The notes beneath the pieces are model-generated. The model ran no database searches. It was not told where the DNA came from and saw only the letters and a program-made list of their open reading frames with translations. 55,710 bases of DNA, taken from contig CAMXAU010000019.1 in NCBI GenBank assembly GCA_947179325.1, positions 1 through 55,710 of the forward strand, in the 5' to 3' direction. This document shows positions 16,290 to 25,680 of this stretch, in pieces (positions within the stretch are counted from its first letter, which is position 1; every line of letters starts with the position of its first letter). This stretch comes from an uncultured Bacteroidales bacterium. GTDB taxonomy: Bacteria; Bacteroidota; Bacteroidia; Bacteroidales; UBA932. The position numbers and the translations under genes were made by a program.

Positions 16290-17627
16290 CTATATAATGC
16301 CTTCTTCAAGCATTGCCGTCGCGACCTTCATGAAGCCTGCGACATTGGCCCCTTTCACATAATTGACATATCCGTCTGCCTGCCTGCCATATTTCACGCA
16401 AGCCTCATGTATATTCGACATGATTTCATGGAGCTTGTTGTCAACCTCTTCGGCACTCCAGCTGATATGCATGGCATTCTGCGTCATCTCAAGTCCGGAA
16501 GTAGCAACTCCACCAGCATTTACAGCCTTGCCTGGAGCGAACATTATCCCGGCCTTCTGGAACGCCTCTATCGCCTCTGGAGTACAGCCCATATTTGAAA
16601 CCTCGGCGCAGCACCATGTACCGTTGGCGATAAGTTCCTCGGCATCAGCCCCAGTCATTTCATTCTGGAATGCACAAGGCATCGCTATATCACATTTGAT
16701 GCTCCAGGCCTTCTTGCCAGGATAGAAAACCGCGCTCTTGAACTTGTCAGCGAAAGGTGCGACAACATCATTGTTGGAGCGGCGGAGTTCAAGCATATAC
16801 TCGATTTTCTCCTCATCCATTCCTTCTGGATCATAGATTGCACCGTCAGGACCAGAAATGGCAACCACCTTTGCTCCGAGCTGTGTTGCCTTGAGTGCTG
16901 CCCCCCATGCAACGTTTCCGAAGCCGGAAAGTGCAACGGTCTTGCCCTTTATGTCCTTGCCCTGGAGATGCAGCATATGCTGAACAAAATAGACAGCCCC
17001 GAAACCTGTAGCCTCCGGACGGATAAGAGATCCGCCCCATGTCATGCCTTTTCCTGTAAGGACACCTGTATGCTCGCGTGCAAGCTTCTTGTACATTCCG
17101 AAAAGGAAGCCTATCTCACGTCCTCCGACTCCGATGTCTCCTGCCGGGACATCTGTATCAGGTCCGATGTTACGCCATAGCTCCAGCATAAATGCCTGGC
17201 AGAACCTCATGATCTCAGCATCTGACTTGCCTTTAGGGTTGAAGTCTGAACCACCTTTGCCGCCACCCATAGGAAGGGTTGTAAGGGCATTCTTGAAAGT
17301 CTGCTCAAATCCGAGGAACTTAAGGATTGAAGGGTTCACGGACGGATGGAAGCGAAGCCCTCCCTTATATGGCCCGATAGCAGAGTTGAACTGTACCCTA
17401 TATCCGGTATTGATCTGGATGTCACCGTTGTCATCAACCCATGTCACCCTGAAGGTAAAGATCCTGTCCGGCTCGACAATACGCTCCACAATCTTTGCCG
17501 CCTCGAACTCAGGATGCCTGTTATAGGTTTCTTCAATAGACTCCAGCACTTCACGCACTGCCTGCAGATATTCTTTTTCTGTAGGATACTTGGCCTGCAG
17601 AGAGGCCATTATATCATTCGTTCTCAT
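16290..17627 (-). CDS. gdhA: Glutamate dehydrogenase, hexameric class I (probably NADP-dependent)
   Basis: Reductive amination of 2-oxoglutarate with ammonium, the main route of ammonia assimilation in many Bacteroidales. At 445 residues it matches the bacterial NADP-type hexameric enzyme. Visible motifs are GGLRFHPSVN, PMGGGKGGSDFNPKGKSD (substrate-binding lysines), DIGVGGREIGF and the Rossmann segment ALSGFGNVAWGAA. The cofactor is inferred from length and general similarity and is not read from a single residue. It lies 53 nt downstream of the ferredoxin oxidoreductase beta gene, whose probable product is the GDH substrate. Confidence 0.93.
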   Translation of the reverse strand: MRTNDIMASLQAKYPTEKEYLQAVREVLESIEETYNRHPEFEAAKIVERIVEPDRIFTFRVTWVDDNGDIQINTGYRVQFNSAIGPYKGGLRFHPSVNPSILKFLGFEQTFKNALTTLPMGGGKGGSDFNPKGKSDAEIMRFCQAFMLELWRNIGPDTDVPAGDIGVGGREIGFLFGMYKKLAREHTGVLTGKGMTWGGSLIRPEATGFGAVYFVQHMLHLQGKDIKGKTVALSGFGNVAWGAALKATQLGAKVVAISGPDGAIYDPEGMDEEKIEYMLELRRSNNDVVAPFADKFKSAVFYPGKKAWSIKCDIAMPCAFQNEMTGADAEELIANGTWCCAEVSNMGCTPEAIEAFQKAGIMFAPGKAVNAGGVATSGLEMTQNAMHISWSAEEVDNKLHEIMSNIHEACVKYGRQADGYVNYVKGANVAGFMKVATAMLEEGII

Positions 17628-17680
17628 TATTGTGTTATTTTTTATGTAATAATGTGTGTTTTCTATAAGCTGCAGGAAGG

Positions 17681-18703
17681 TCAGTCTGCGACCTCCCAGA
17701 CGGCTCCGCTGCGGAGAAGGTCATCCATGCAATGGATCCTTGACTTCGCGGCCACTTCCGCAACCTGGTCACGTACGCCGTCATCATATGTGATGTCCTT
17801 TACATCCCTTATTATACCGAGGGCCACCGGATAGTCCGGATACTTCATGTCCGCCAGCATCATATGGATACCGATATTGTCAGTATGTGCATCATGCGTA
17901 AGGATATCATCCTCAGTTATGCCGTTTTCACCTATTGTGACAACCTTCAGGCACAGGCCGTCAAGCATAAGCCCCTTGTCACGGTTCTTGCCGAATATCA
18001 TCTTCTCACCGTGCCGTAGCACTATTGTGCGGTCTGCACGCACATCCCTGTCTGCAATTGCCTTATGCGTACCGTCATTGAATATGACACAGTTTGTCAG
18101 CATCTCCATTACAGACGTGCCGTCATGCCTTGCAGCAGCAATCATGATCTCCTCATTCAGCTTCAGCTCCGAATCAAGGCTGCGGGCAAAGAAAGTCCCC
18201 TTTGCACCAAGCACAAGGCTTCCGGGGTTGAACGGATGCTCAACTGTACCATAAGGCGAAGTCTTGGTTATGGCCCCGAAGCGAGATGTCGGTGAGTACT
18301 GCCCCTTTGTCAATCCGTAGATCTGGTTATTGAACAGCACGATGTTGATGTCTATGTTCCTGCGGATTGCATGTATGAAATGGTTGCCTCCTATTGCAAG
18401 GGCATCCCCGTCACCGCAGGCCTGCCATACGGTAAGGTCCGGATTGGCCACCTTGATTCCTGTGGAGATCGCTGTCGCACGGCCGTGTATGCTGTGAAAA
18501 CCATATGTGTTCATATAATATGGAAGCCTCGACGAGCATCCTATACCTGACACAACGACAAAACGCTCCTTCTCATAGCCCAGTTCCTCACTTATTGTCG
18601 GCATGGCCCTCTGTAGTGCAGCCAAGACCGCATGGTCACCGCACCCAGGACACCATCTGACTTCCTGGTCGCTCTTGAATTCCTGTGATGTATACTTTGG
18701 CAT
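17681..18703 (-). CDS. korB: 2-oxoacid:ferredoxin oxidoreductase, beta subunit (probably 2-oxoglutarate-specific)
   Basis: Thiamine-diphosphate-binding subunit of the oxidoreductase that converts 2-oxoglutarate plus CoA to succinyl-CoA, or the reverse, with ferredoxin. The 340-residue chain has WCPGCGDHAVL (Cys18/Cys21) and the ThDP-binding region GDGDALAIGGNHFIHAIRRN with NNQIYGLTKGQYSPTS. This last segment is characteristic of the KorB/OforB group. The start of korB is 27 nt past the stop of the alpha gene. No separate ferredoxin-like delta or gamma gene adjoins, consistent with the two-subunit form. Substrate preference (2-oxoglutarate versus other 2-oxoacids) is inferred. Confidence 0.92.
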   Translation of the reverse strand: MPKYTSQEFKSDQEVRWCPGCGDHAVLAALQRAMPTISEELGYEKERFVVVSGIGCSSRLPYYMNTYGFHSIHGRATAISTGIKVANPDLTVWQACGDGDALAIGGNHFIHAIRRNIDINIVLFNNQIYGLTKGQYSPTSRFGAITKTSPYGTVEHPFNPGSLVLGAKGTFFARSLDSELKLNEEIMIAAARHDGTSVMEMLTNCVIFNDGTHKAIADRDVRADRTIVLRHGEKMIFGKNRDKGLMLDGLCLKVVTIGENGITEDDILTHDAHTDNIGIHMMLADMKYPDYPVALGIIRDVKDITYDDGVRDQVAEVAAKSRIHCMDDLLRSGAVWEVAD

Positions 18704-18730
18704 CGTATATTTCTTCTATAGATTATCTGA

Positions 18731-20575
18731 TTAATTCATCGACTGCAGCGCAGACTCAATTGCTGAGACAAGCTCCTGCACCAGGAAAGGCTGCCCCTGC
18801 ACCTTGTTGCACTGCAGGTAGCTGCGGTCCGGCATCAGCCCGCGGAGATAGTTCACAAAATGTCCGCTGTTCAGTTCGCATACAAGTATCTTCCCGAACT
18901 TCGAGAAGACCTCAGCTGTATTCCTTGGCAGAGGATTGATATAGTCGAAATGCGCATAGCTCACCTCATGTCCGGAAGCCCTTACCTGGGATATGGCGGA
19001 CATTATATGTCCATATGTACCTCCCCATCCAACAACAAGCAGCTTTCCTGAATCAGGTCCGTCAACTGACAGCTCCGGGATGAAGTCAGCTACCCTGGCA
19101 ATCTTCTCGGCACGCTCCCTGACCATCATCTCATGGTTCTGCGGATCTGAAGAAAGCACTCCGTCATGGTTCTTCTCAAGTCCTCCGACACGGTGCTCAT
19201 ATCCTTTCTGGCCAGGGACAGCCCACTTGCGGGCCAATGTCTCAGGATCACGTTCGAATGGGCGGTAAGCCCCCTCCGCATCCGTTGCAAAAGGAGGATT
19301 GATAGCAGGATAGTCCTTCATCGACGGTATCAGCCACGGCTCGGAACCATTTCCAATAAATCCCTCGGAAAGGAGAATCACTGGCATCATATGCTCAAGA
19401 GCAATCTTAGCTGCCTCAAAAGCCGCATCAAAGCAATGTGCAGGAGAATGCGCAGCAATGACAGCCATCGGGCATTCACCGTTACGACCATACAGGACCT
19501 GGTTAAGGTCAGTCTGCTCTGTCTTGGTCGGGATACCGGTTGAAGGCCCGGCACGCTGCACATCGACCACGACAAGAGGCAGTTCTGTCATCACAGCAAG
19601 CCCGAGGGCCTCGGATTTAAGCGACAGGCCAGGTCCGGACGTAGTCGTGACAGCCAGGCTGCCAGCAAAGGCAGCACCTATGGCAGTACATATCCCCGCG
19701 ATTTCATCCTCCGCCTGCAGAGTCTTTGCACCAAGGCTCTTATGCAGGGCAAGCTCTTCAAGTATCGATGTAGCCGGAGTAATCGGATAAGAACCGCAGA
19801 AAAGAGGCAGCCCAGACTTCTCAGAGGCAGCAAGAAGCCCCCATGCGACGGCCTGGTTTCCGGTGATATTACGGTAAAGGCCTTTCTTCATGTGGGCTGG
19901 CTCGATATGATATGTATTAGGTATGGCCTGTATATTTGCGGCATAGTTATACCCGTCATTCAGCACCTTCTTGTTAGGTTCGATAAGCTCGGGATGCTTC
20001 CTGGAGAATTTCTTTTCCAGGTAGCCGTATATATACTCCATAGGACGGCTGTATATATAGCAGGCCATTCCAAGGGTAAACATGTTCTTGCACTTTGCGA
20101 CAGTCTTGGCATCAAGCCCGCTGTCCTTAAGGCTCTCCCTGGTCAATGTAGTTATCGGTGCGACGATTATGGTACGGTCCTCTATGTTCAGCTCCGTGAT
20201 AGGATTTTCCTTGAAGCCGGCACGCGACAGCCCCTGTTCATTGAAAGTATCCTCATCAACCAGTACGAGGGCAGTCCTTTTCAGCCATTTTGCATTGGCC
20301 CTGAGGGCAGCCGGGTTCATGGCGACAAGCATGTCGCAGAAATCCCCAGGCGTCTTTACCCCCTCGCGCCCGATGTGCACAGTAAATCCTGAGACTCCGG
20401 ACACCGTCCCGTGGGGAGCACGTATTTCTGCAGGATAGTCAGGGAATGTAGAAAGCTCATTGCCATAGACGGCAGACATGTCTGCAAAAAGAGATCCAGT
20501 GAGCTGCATACCGTCACCTGAATCTCCAGCAAATCGTATCACAACATCTTTAGTATCTATAACCTCGTGTTGCAT
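18731..20575 (-). CDS. korA: 2-oxoacid:ferredoxin oxidoreductase, fused gamma-alpha subunit
   Basis: Partner of the beta subunit. The 614-residue protein joins an N-terminal gamma domain (about residues 1-190, opening VIRFAGDSGDGMQLTGSLFA) to an alpha pyrimidine-binding domain (from about 220, GNQAVAWGLLAASEKSGLP). The catalytic-loop region carries YPITPATSILEEL and the segment TTTSGPGLSLKSEALGLAV. LPLVVVDVQRAGPSTGIPTKTEQTDL is the family's CoA-domain hallmark. This gamma-alpha fusion is typical of the two-subunit 2-oxoglutarate and 2-oxoacid ferredoxin oxidoreductases. A -7-like box on the minus strand (TATATTTG, 20615-20622) lies 40 nt upstream. Confidence 0.93.
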   Translation of the reverse strand: MQHEVIDTKDVVIRFAGDSGDGMQLTGSLFADMSAVYGNELSTFPDYPAEIRAPHGTVSGVSGFTVHIGREGVKTPGDFCDMLVAMNPAALRANAKWLKRTALVLVDEDTFNEQGLSRAGFKENPITELNIEDRTIIVAPITTLTRESLKDSGLDAKTVAKCKNMFTLGMACYIYSRPMEYIYGYLEKKFSRKHPELIEPNKKVLNDGYNYAANIQAIPNTYHIEPAHMKKGLYRNITGNQAVAWGLLAASEKSGLPLFCGSYPITPATSILEELALHKSLGAKTLQAEDEIAGICTAIGAAFAGSLAVTTTSGPGLSLKSEALGLAVMTELPLVVVDVQRAGPSTGIPTKTEQTDLNQVLYGRNGECPMAVIAAHSPAHCFDAAFEAAKIALEHMMPVILLSEGFIGNGSEPWLIPSMKDYPAINPPFATDAEGAYRPFERDPETLARKWAVPGQKGYEHRVGGLEKNHDGVLSSDPQNHEMMVRERAEKIARVADFIPELSVDGPDSGKLLVVGWGGTYGHIMSAISQVRASGHEVSYAHFDYINPLPRNTAEVFSKFGKILVCELNSGHFVNYLRGLMPDRSYLQCNKVQGQPFLVQELVSAIESALQSMN

Positions 20576-20673
20576 TTCCTTATGATTTATAATATATATT
20601 CTTTAAAAGGACTACAAATATATACAAAATATCAGTATCCCGGTTAACACTTTCAACTTTTTTCAATAAACAA

Positions 20674-20708
20674 AGGCAGCGGACAGTCTTTTTTCCTGTC
20701 CGCTGCCT
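20674..20708 (-). terminator. Strong terminator after the OmpH gene
   Basis: A perfect 12-bp stem (20674-20685 with 20697-20708) is followed on the minus strand by TTTGTTTATT. It closes the nadK-uppS-bamA-ompH run. The spacer 20576-20734 also holds a minus-strand -7-like box at 20615-20622 for the korA gene. Confidence 0.85.
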
Positions 20709-20734
20709 ATATGATTCCCTATAGCGATGCCGGT

Positions 20735-21301
20735 CTACTGCTGCTGTGCAGCCGCACGTGCCTGCAGCTCTGCCTGGAGTGACTCTATAGTCCTGTCCTC
20801 AGGGATATTAAGTGCCTTGCGTGCCTCTGGTGTAAGGTCAGTGCTCTGGGATGGGTCCAGATAAAGCACCTGCGAAGCGTCAAATACATATATATATCCG
20901 CCAGCCTTTGCAAGTTCAGTCAATGTCTCCTGAGCCTTCTGGTATATAGGTGCCATAAGGACCTGCTGCTGCTGCTGAAGCTCCATCTGTATATTTTCCT
21001 GGAATTCCTGGATCCTGTTCTGTATCTCACCAAGCTCCTTTTCCTTGCTCTGCTTTACAGCCGGAGTCCATGTCGCCTGCTTCTGTTCGTACTGCTGATA
21101 TTTGCTCTGGAACTCCTCCATCATAGCCTGGTAGGTCTCCTGGGCCTCTTTCTGGGCAGCGTCAATCTGGTCTCTTGCAGAATCCATCTCTGGCATCAGC
21201 TGTATAAGTTCATTGAAATTTACATGAGCGAACTTTGGAGCCTGTGCCATTGCAGCTACGCTTACCAAAGCCATCGCTGCGATCATCATAAACTTTTTCA
21301 T
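20735..21301 (-). CDS. OmpH/Skp family periplasmic chaperone
   Basis: Predicted chaperone that holds unfolded outer-membrane proteins before BamA inserts them. The 188-residue protein has a cleavable signal peptide (MKKFMMIAAMALVSVAAMAQ), a short beta core (KFAHVNFNELIQLMPE), a long Gln/Glu-rich coiled coil (about residues 40-125), then the closing beta core (GYIYVFDASQVLYLD). It lies 79 nt downstream of bamA, the classical skp neighbourhood. A second and rather different OmpH-like gene lies at 26482. Confidence 0.9.
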   Translation of the reverse strand: MKKFMMIAAMALVSVAAMAQAPKFAHVNFNELIQLMPEMDSARDQIDAAQKEAQETYQAMMEEFQSKYQQYEQKQATWTPAVKQSKEKELGEIQNRIQEFQENIQMELQQQQQVLMAPIYQKAQETLTELAKAGGYIYVFDASQVLYLDPSQSTDLTPEARKALNIPEDRTIESLQAELQARAAAQQQ

Positions 21302-21380
21302 TGTATAATTTTTTCTATAATTATTATCATCCCGGTTTGCCCAAGAGGGCTATCAAGCAAATATCATACTAAACATTATC

Positions 21381-23966
21381 CTAGAACTGCTGTCCTATCA
21401 CAAAATGGAACTGGCTGCCTCCATTCACAGGATCGTCAAAGCCCCATCCCCAGTCAACACCAAGGAGCCCGACAACAGGGAGGTATACCCTGACACCGAC
21501 TCCGGCAGACCTCTTGATCTGGAACGGATTGAACTGCTTGATATCAGACCAGCAGTTACCTCCCTCAAGGAACACCAGTGCAAAGATTGTGGACTGCGGC
21601 TGCAGCACGACCGGATACCTAAGCTCTACAGTGAACTTGTCATATACATTTCCTGAATATGCAGAACCGCTTCCGTATGGAGTTGCCACAAGAGGAGTAA
21701 GAGAGTAGTTTTCATATCCCCTCAACGAAATCACCTCTGAACCATATGTGTTGTATCCGGACATTCCGTCACCTCCGACAAGGAATCCCTCGAACGGTGA
21801 ATACCCCCATTTCCTGTTATAGTAGCCAAGGTATCCGAACTGCGCCCTCGCCATGAGGACAAGGTCTCCTGCCAGTTTTGTATAGACAGCACCCTTGAAC
21901 GACCATTTATGGTACTCAATCCAGCGATAGCGGTCACTTGAGGACTGCTTGCTGTAGTCAATGTCCTTCCAGCTGCCAACCTTCAGAGGGTTCCCGTTCT
22001 CGTCAAGCGTTCCGCGGTCCTTTCTCCTGAGAAGCGAATAAGGAGGAGTAAGCTGCAGCGAGAAGCTGAAATCAGATCCCTGGCGCGGATAGATCTGCTG
22101 GTCGGTCGAGTTCCTTGACAGGCTGAATGTGTAGCTGAAATTATGCGAGATGCCTGTATCAAAGAGGAAGTAGCCGCTCAACCAGTCCTGCAGCTTATAT
22201 GTCTGCCAGCTGAGCTGGTTGTACATGACGAAGTAGTTATCCGGCCATTTAAGCCTCTTTCCTATACCGGCAGCAGCACCGTACACCTCCATGAACTCAT
22301 CATTGTTGAGCACTCCGAGTGCAAGATATGAGTTTGTCTGCCTTGTATAGTAGAGCGACATGCTCAATGAAGTCGGTTTCTTTCCGAACAGCCATGGCTC
22401 CATGAAACTTGCCGAAAGGCTGGTATAATATGTTCCGTTTGTCTGGAAACGCACAGCAAAATTCTGGGCGTCACCGAGCGGCACAGGCCTCCAGGCTGAT
22501 TTGTCAAAGAAGCGGCGTGTCGAGAAGTTGTTGAAGCTGACTCCGACAGTGGCGACAAACGTATTGCCTCCCCATCCTCCAGAAAGCTCAAGCTGCGAAG
22601 ACGGCTTCTCCGTTACATTATATATTATGTCTACAGTATTGTTCAGCTGGTTAGGCACAATCGTATAGCCTTTGCTCGGGTCCATGATTGCCTCCGGGTC
22701 AAACTGGCCCATGGAGGCGATTTCCCTTATCGACCTCTCGAAGTCAGTCTGGCTGAACAGGTAGCCAGGACGGGTAAATACCTGGCGGCGTACAACCCTC
22801 TCGTTTGTAAGGTCGTTGCCGTTTATTATTATATTGTTGAGAGTGGCAGGCTTGCCCTCCACAATCCTCATCTCGACATCAACCGAGTCACCGACGACAT
22901 TCAGCTCGACAGGCTGTATGCTGAAGAACAGATATCCGTTGTCCCTATAAAGCTTCGAGACATCGAATTCATTCTGCTTGCCGCCGCCGAAGAGCCTCTT
23001 CTCCATTGTGACAACATCATAGACATCGCCTTTCTCGATCATGAGTATGCTGTTGAGCACATCGGAAGAATATACGGAGTTTCCAGTCCACGTTATGTTC
23101 CTGAAGTAATATTTCTTGCCCTCGTCAATCTTGAAGTCTATGGCAAGCCTGTTAGGCTCCATATAATACATGGTATCACTTATGATCCTTGCATCACGGT
23201 ATCCGGCCTCATTGAATGCGCTGATAAGGTTGCGCTTGTCATTGTCATACTCCTTCTCGTTGAATTTCTTGGAGCTGAAGAAATTGATGAGGCGGTTGTC
23301 CTTGGTCTTCTTCATGGAGCGGACCAGTTTCCCCTCCTTCACATGCTCATTGCCTTCGAAAGTGATCTTCTTGATCCTCACCTTTGCCCCCTTGTTGACG
23401 GCAAAATTGACACGTATTGCACTTTTCACAACCGTGTCCCTCTTTGTCTGGACATCAACTTCTGCAAGCTGGAAGCCCTTTTCCTTATAATACCTCTTGA
23501 TTATGTCCGTCGCTGTCTTTGAGACATACTCGGAGAACTCGCCTCCCCTGCGGAGATTGAGCCTCTCAAGCAGTTCCTTCTGCTCACCGCTCTTCACGCC
23601 GGTGAAGCTCCAGCGGGATACCCTCGGACGCTCTATGATCGAGACCTTGAAATAGGCGGTGTCACGGGTCTCACCAAGATGGTCTATGGAGATCGCGACA
23701 TCCTCAAAATACCTCTGCATCCAGAGACGGTTGACAATTGACGAGATGTCGTCTCCCGGCACAGTGACCTCAAGGCCTCTCTGCAAGCCTGTAAGCTGCT
23801 TTATCTGCTCTGGGCTGAAATAGTTCGTGCCCTCTACAGTCACACCCCCGACAATATATTTTTTCGGATTGTTATAGTCAATGGTAAAACCGTCCTGCTG
23901 TGCCATGGCAGACACTGTCATAAGCAAGGACATGCACACCATGAAGACTATTCTTGTTACTCTCAT
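21381..23966 (-). CDS. bamA: Outer-membrane protein assembly factor BamA
   Basis: Central Omp85 component that inserts beta-barrel proteins into the outer membrane. ATG 23966 gives a clean signal peptide (MRVTRIVFMVCMSLLMTVSAMAQ); the 12 upstream codons are not convincing. About 430 residues of POTRA domains follow (for example YIVGGVTVEGTNYFSPEQIKQL and KVRIKKITFEGNEHVKEGKL). The 16-strand barrel contains the conserved LRGYE loop motif, ends with a D15-type strand, and closes on FHFVIGQQF with terminal Phe. The total of 861 residues fits Bacteroidota BamA. uppS ends 36 nt upstream. Confidence 0.96.
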   Translation of the reverse strand: MRVTRIVFMVCMSLLMTVSAMAQQDGFTIDYNNPKKYIVGGVTVEGTNYFSPEQIKQLTGLQRGLEVTVPGDDISSIVNRLWMQRYFEDVAISIDHLGETRDTAYFKVSIIERPRVSRWSFTGVKSGEQKELLERLNLRRGGEFSEYVSKTATDIIKRYYKEKGFQLAEVDVQTKRDTVVKSAIRVNFAVNKGAKVRIKKITFEGNEHVKEGKLVRSMKKTKDNRLINFFSSKKFNEKEYDNDKRNLISAFNEAGYRDARIISDTMYYMEPNRLAIDFKIDEGKKYYFRNITWTGNSVYSSDVLNSILMIEKGDVYDVVTMEKRLFGGGKQNEFDVSKLYRDNGYLFFSIQPVELNVVGDSVDVEMRIVEGKPATLNNIIINGNDLTNERVVRRQVFTRPGYLFSQTDFERSIREIASMGQFDPEAIMDPSKGYTIVPNQLNNTVDIIYNVTEKPSSQLELSGGWGGNTFVATVGVSFNNFSTRRFFDKSAWRPVPLGDAQNFAVRFQTNGTYYTSLSASFMEPWLFGKKPTSLSMSLYYTRQTNSYLALGVLNNDEFMEVYGAAAGIGKRLKWPDNYFVMYNQLSWQTYKLQDWLSGYFLFDTGISHNFSYTFSLSRNSTDQQIYPRQGSDFSFSLQLTPPYSLLRRKDRGTLDENGNPLKVGSWKDIDYSKQSSSDRYRWIEYHKWSFKGAVYTKLAGDLVLMARAQFGYLGYYNRKWGYSPFEGFLVGGDGMSGYNTYGSEVISLRGYENYSLTPLVATPYGSGSAYSGNVYDKFTVELRYPVVLQPQSTIFALVFLEGGNCWSDIKQFNPFQIKRSAGVGVRVYLPVVGLLGVDWGWGFDDPVNGGSQFHFVIGQQF

Positions 23967-24002
23967 CTCTATATTCTGATTCAAAACTGCAAATATAAGC
24001 AT

Positions 24003-24728
24003 TTATTTCACTTTTCCATACCTGCGGTCGCGTTTAGCATATGCGGCCAGGGCTTCACGGAACTGCTCCTTACGGAAATCAGGCCACATGACGTCAGTGA
24101 AGAGGAGCTCTGAATACGCTCCCTGCCACAGCAGGTAGTTGCTCATCCGGCTTTCTCCGGAAGTCCTCACAATAAGGTCCGGGTCAGGGACGCCAGCTGT
24201 CACAAGATATTTGCTGAAATCATCTGTCCCCATTGACATGATCTCCTGTTCACGTTCTGGATGCAGGAGCAGCTCGGATGCCATTTTCTTTGCTGCCTGG
24301 AGCATATCCCATTTCCCGCTATAGCTCAAGAACACAATCAAGGTCAGCCTTTCATTGCCGGCTGTCTTTGCCTCACAGTCGTCTATAGCCTCATTCAGGC
24401 TACCGGAAAGCCGTGCCCTGTTGCCCAGTACCCGGAACCTTACCCCGTTCTTCATAAGCGTAGGAAGTTCATTGAGCATTGACTTTACCATCATCTCCAT
24501 AAGGAAACTGACCTCTGCATCAGGGCGGTTCCAGTTCTCTTCCGAGAAGGCGAACAATGAAAGGTACTTAACTCCGGTCTCCACCGCGGCCTCTGTGCAG
24601 GCACGCACACTCTCGACACCTGCCATATGGCCGAATGTCCTTTCCTTTCCGCGCTCGCGCGCCCATCTTCCGTTCCCGTCCATGATCATGGACACGTGAA
24701 CCGGTATGTTTTTCTCCTGAATATCCAT
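24003..24728 (-). CDS. uppS: Isoprenyl transferase (undecaprenyl diphosphate synthase)
   Basis: Makes the C55 lipid carrier precursor for cell-wall and surface glycan synthesis by adding isopentenyl diphosphate to farnesyl diphosphate. The 241-residue protein has the cis-prenyltransferase signature MDGNGRWA (16-23, catalytic Asp17) and, near the end, DPDLIVRTSGESRMSNYLLWQGAYSEL. It overlaps no neighbour; nadK ends 6 nt upstream. Shares its precursor pathway with dxr at 8995. Confidence 0.96.
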   Translation of the reverse strand: MDIQEKNIPVHVSMIMDGNGRWARERGKERTFGHMAGVESVRACTEAAVETGVKYLSLFAFSEENWNRPDAEVSFLMEMMVKSMLNELPTLMKNGVRFRVLGNRARLSGSLNEAIDDCEAKTAGNERLTLIVFLSYSGKWDMLQAAKKMASELLLHPEREQEIMSMGTDDFSKYLVTAGVPDPDLIVRTSGESRMSNYLLWQGAYSELLFTDVMWPDFRKEQFREALAAYAKRDRRYGKVK

Positions 24729-24734
24729 AAAAAG

Positions 24735-25565
24735 CTATTGACCTGTTGAATTTCTGATATCTTCCCCCCAGAACAGCTTGCTCACAAGCGCATCTATGAA
24801 TGTGGACTCCCCAAGGCGCACCCTTTTCAGAGGGAACTGTGCCAGGGAGACCGAGAACTGCGTCCCCGCATCCACCTCGACTGTCCGGTTATCCATTGTA
24901 AACAGGACGTTCCTGTCCCTTGACCTCAGCCTGATCCCTATCGCTGCCGTGCTCGGGACAACAAGCGGCCTCACATTAAGGTTATGCGAAGCAATCGGGG
25001 CTATGACCAGCACCTCCGAATCCGGAAGCACAATCGGCCCGCCGACACTCAGGGAATAGGCTGTTGAGCCTGAGCTTGTGGCCACCAGGAGCCCGTCCGC
25101 CCAATAAGTCGGCAGCTCTGCACCATCAATAGACACATCCACCCCGAGCATCGCAGCACCGGAGCGATGGACCGTGACCTCATTCAGGGCATACGGCCAG
25201 CCGTCTATATGGCGGCATCCTGTAGGCGCGGAGAATGAAGTATGGAGCAAGGCCCTGTCCTCTATATTGTATTTTCTGCCGGCAAGGGCTTCCGCCACTG
25301 TCTCCGGACGGTTCTCAGACAGGAAGCCAAGCCTTCCAAGATTGACTCCAAGCACAGGAATCCCGGAATCCCCCGCAAGCGCAGCCGCAGAAAGGAATGT
25401 CCCGTCACCACCTATACTGAGTATGACGTCTGTCCCCCCGGATATGTCGGCACGGCCATCCACCCTGTACACAGCAAAGCCTTTCGCGCCAAGCTCCGCC
25501 ATGAGCTGCAGCAGACGCGGGTCCTCATCCAGCATATGATTCCTCAGATAGACAGCTATTTTCAT
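24735..25565 (-). CDS. nadK: NAD kinase
   Basis: Phosphorylates NAD to NADP. The 276-residue protein shows GGDGT (52-56), the NE motif in YALNEVTVHR, and the glycine-rich segment DGLLVATSSGSTAYSLSVGGPI. The last is the typical NAD-binding loop. It heads the uppS-bamA-ompH run and is divergent from pdxJ across a 115-bp spacer. On the minus strand that spacer contains a -7-like box (TAATTTTG at 25592-25599) close to the start. Confidence 0.95.
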   Translation of the reverse strand: MKIAVYLRNHMLDEDPRLLQLMAELGAKGFAVYRVDGRADISGGTDVILSIGGDGTFLSAAALAGDSGIPVLGVNLGRLGFLSENRPETVAEALAGRKYNIEDRALLHTSFSAPTGCRHIDGWPYALNEVTVHRSGAAMLGVDVSIDGAELPTYWADGLLVATSSGSTAYSLSVGGPIVLPDSEVLVIAPIASHNLNVRPLVVPSTAAIGIRLRSRDRNVLFTMDNRTVEVDAGTQFSVSLAQFPLKRVRLGESTFIDALVSKLFWGEDIRNSTGQ

Positions 25566-25680
25566 TTTAAAAACAAAAAGCTAAGAAACGCCAAAATTAA
25601 CACAATATTTATAAATTTTGAAAATAATATCTATTTTTGCGGCCATTATTGACAATCACATTGTCCTAGACATACTGTAA

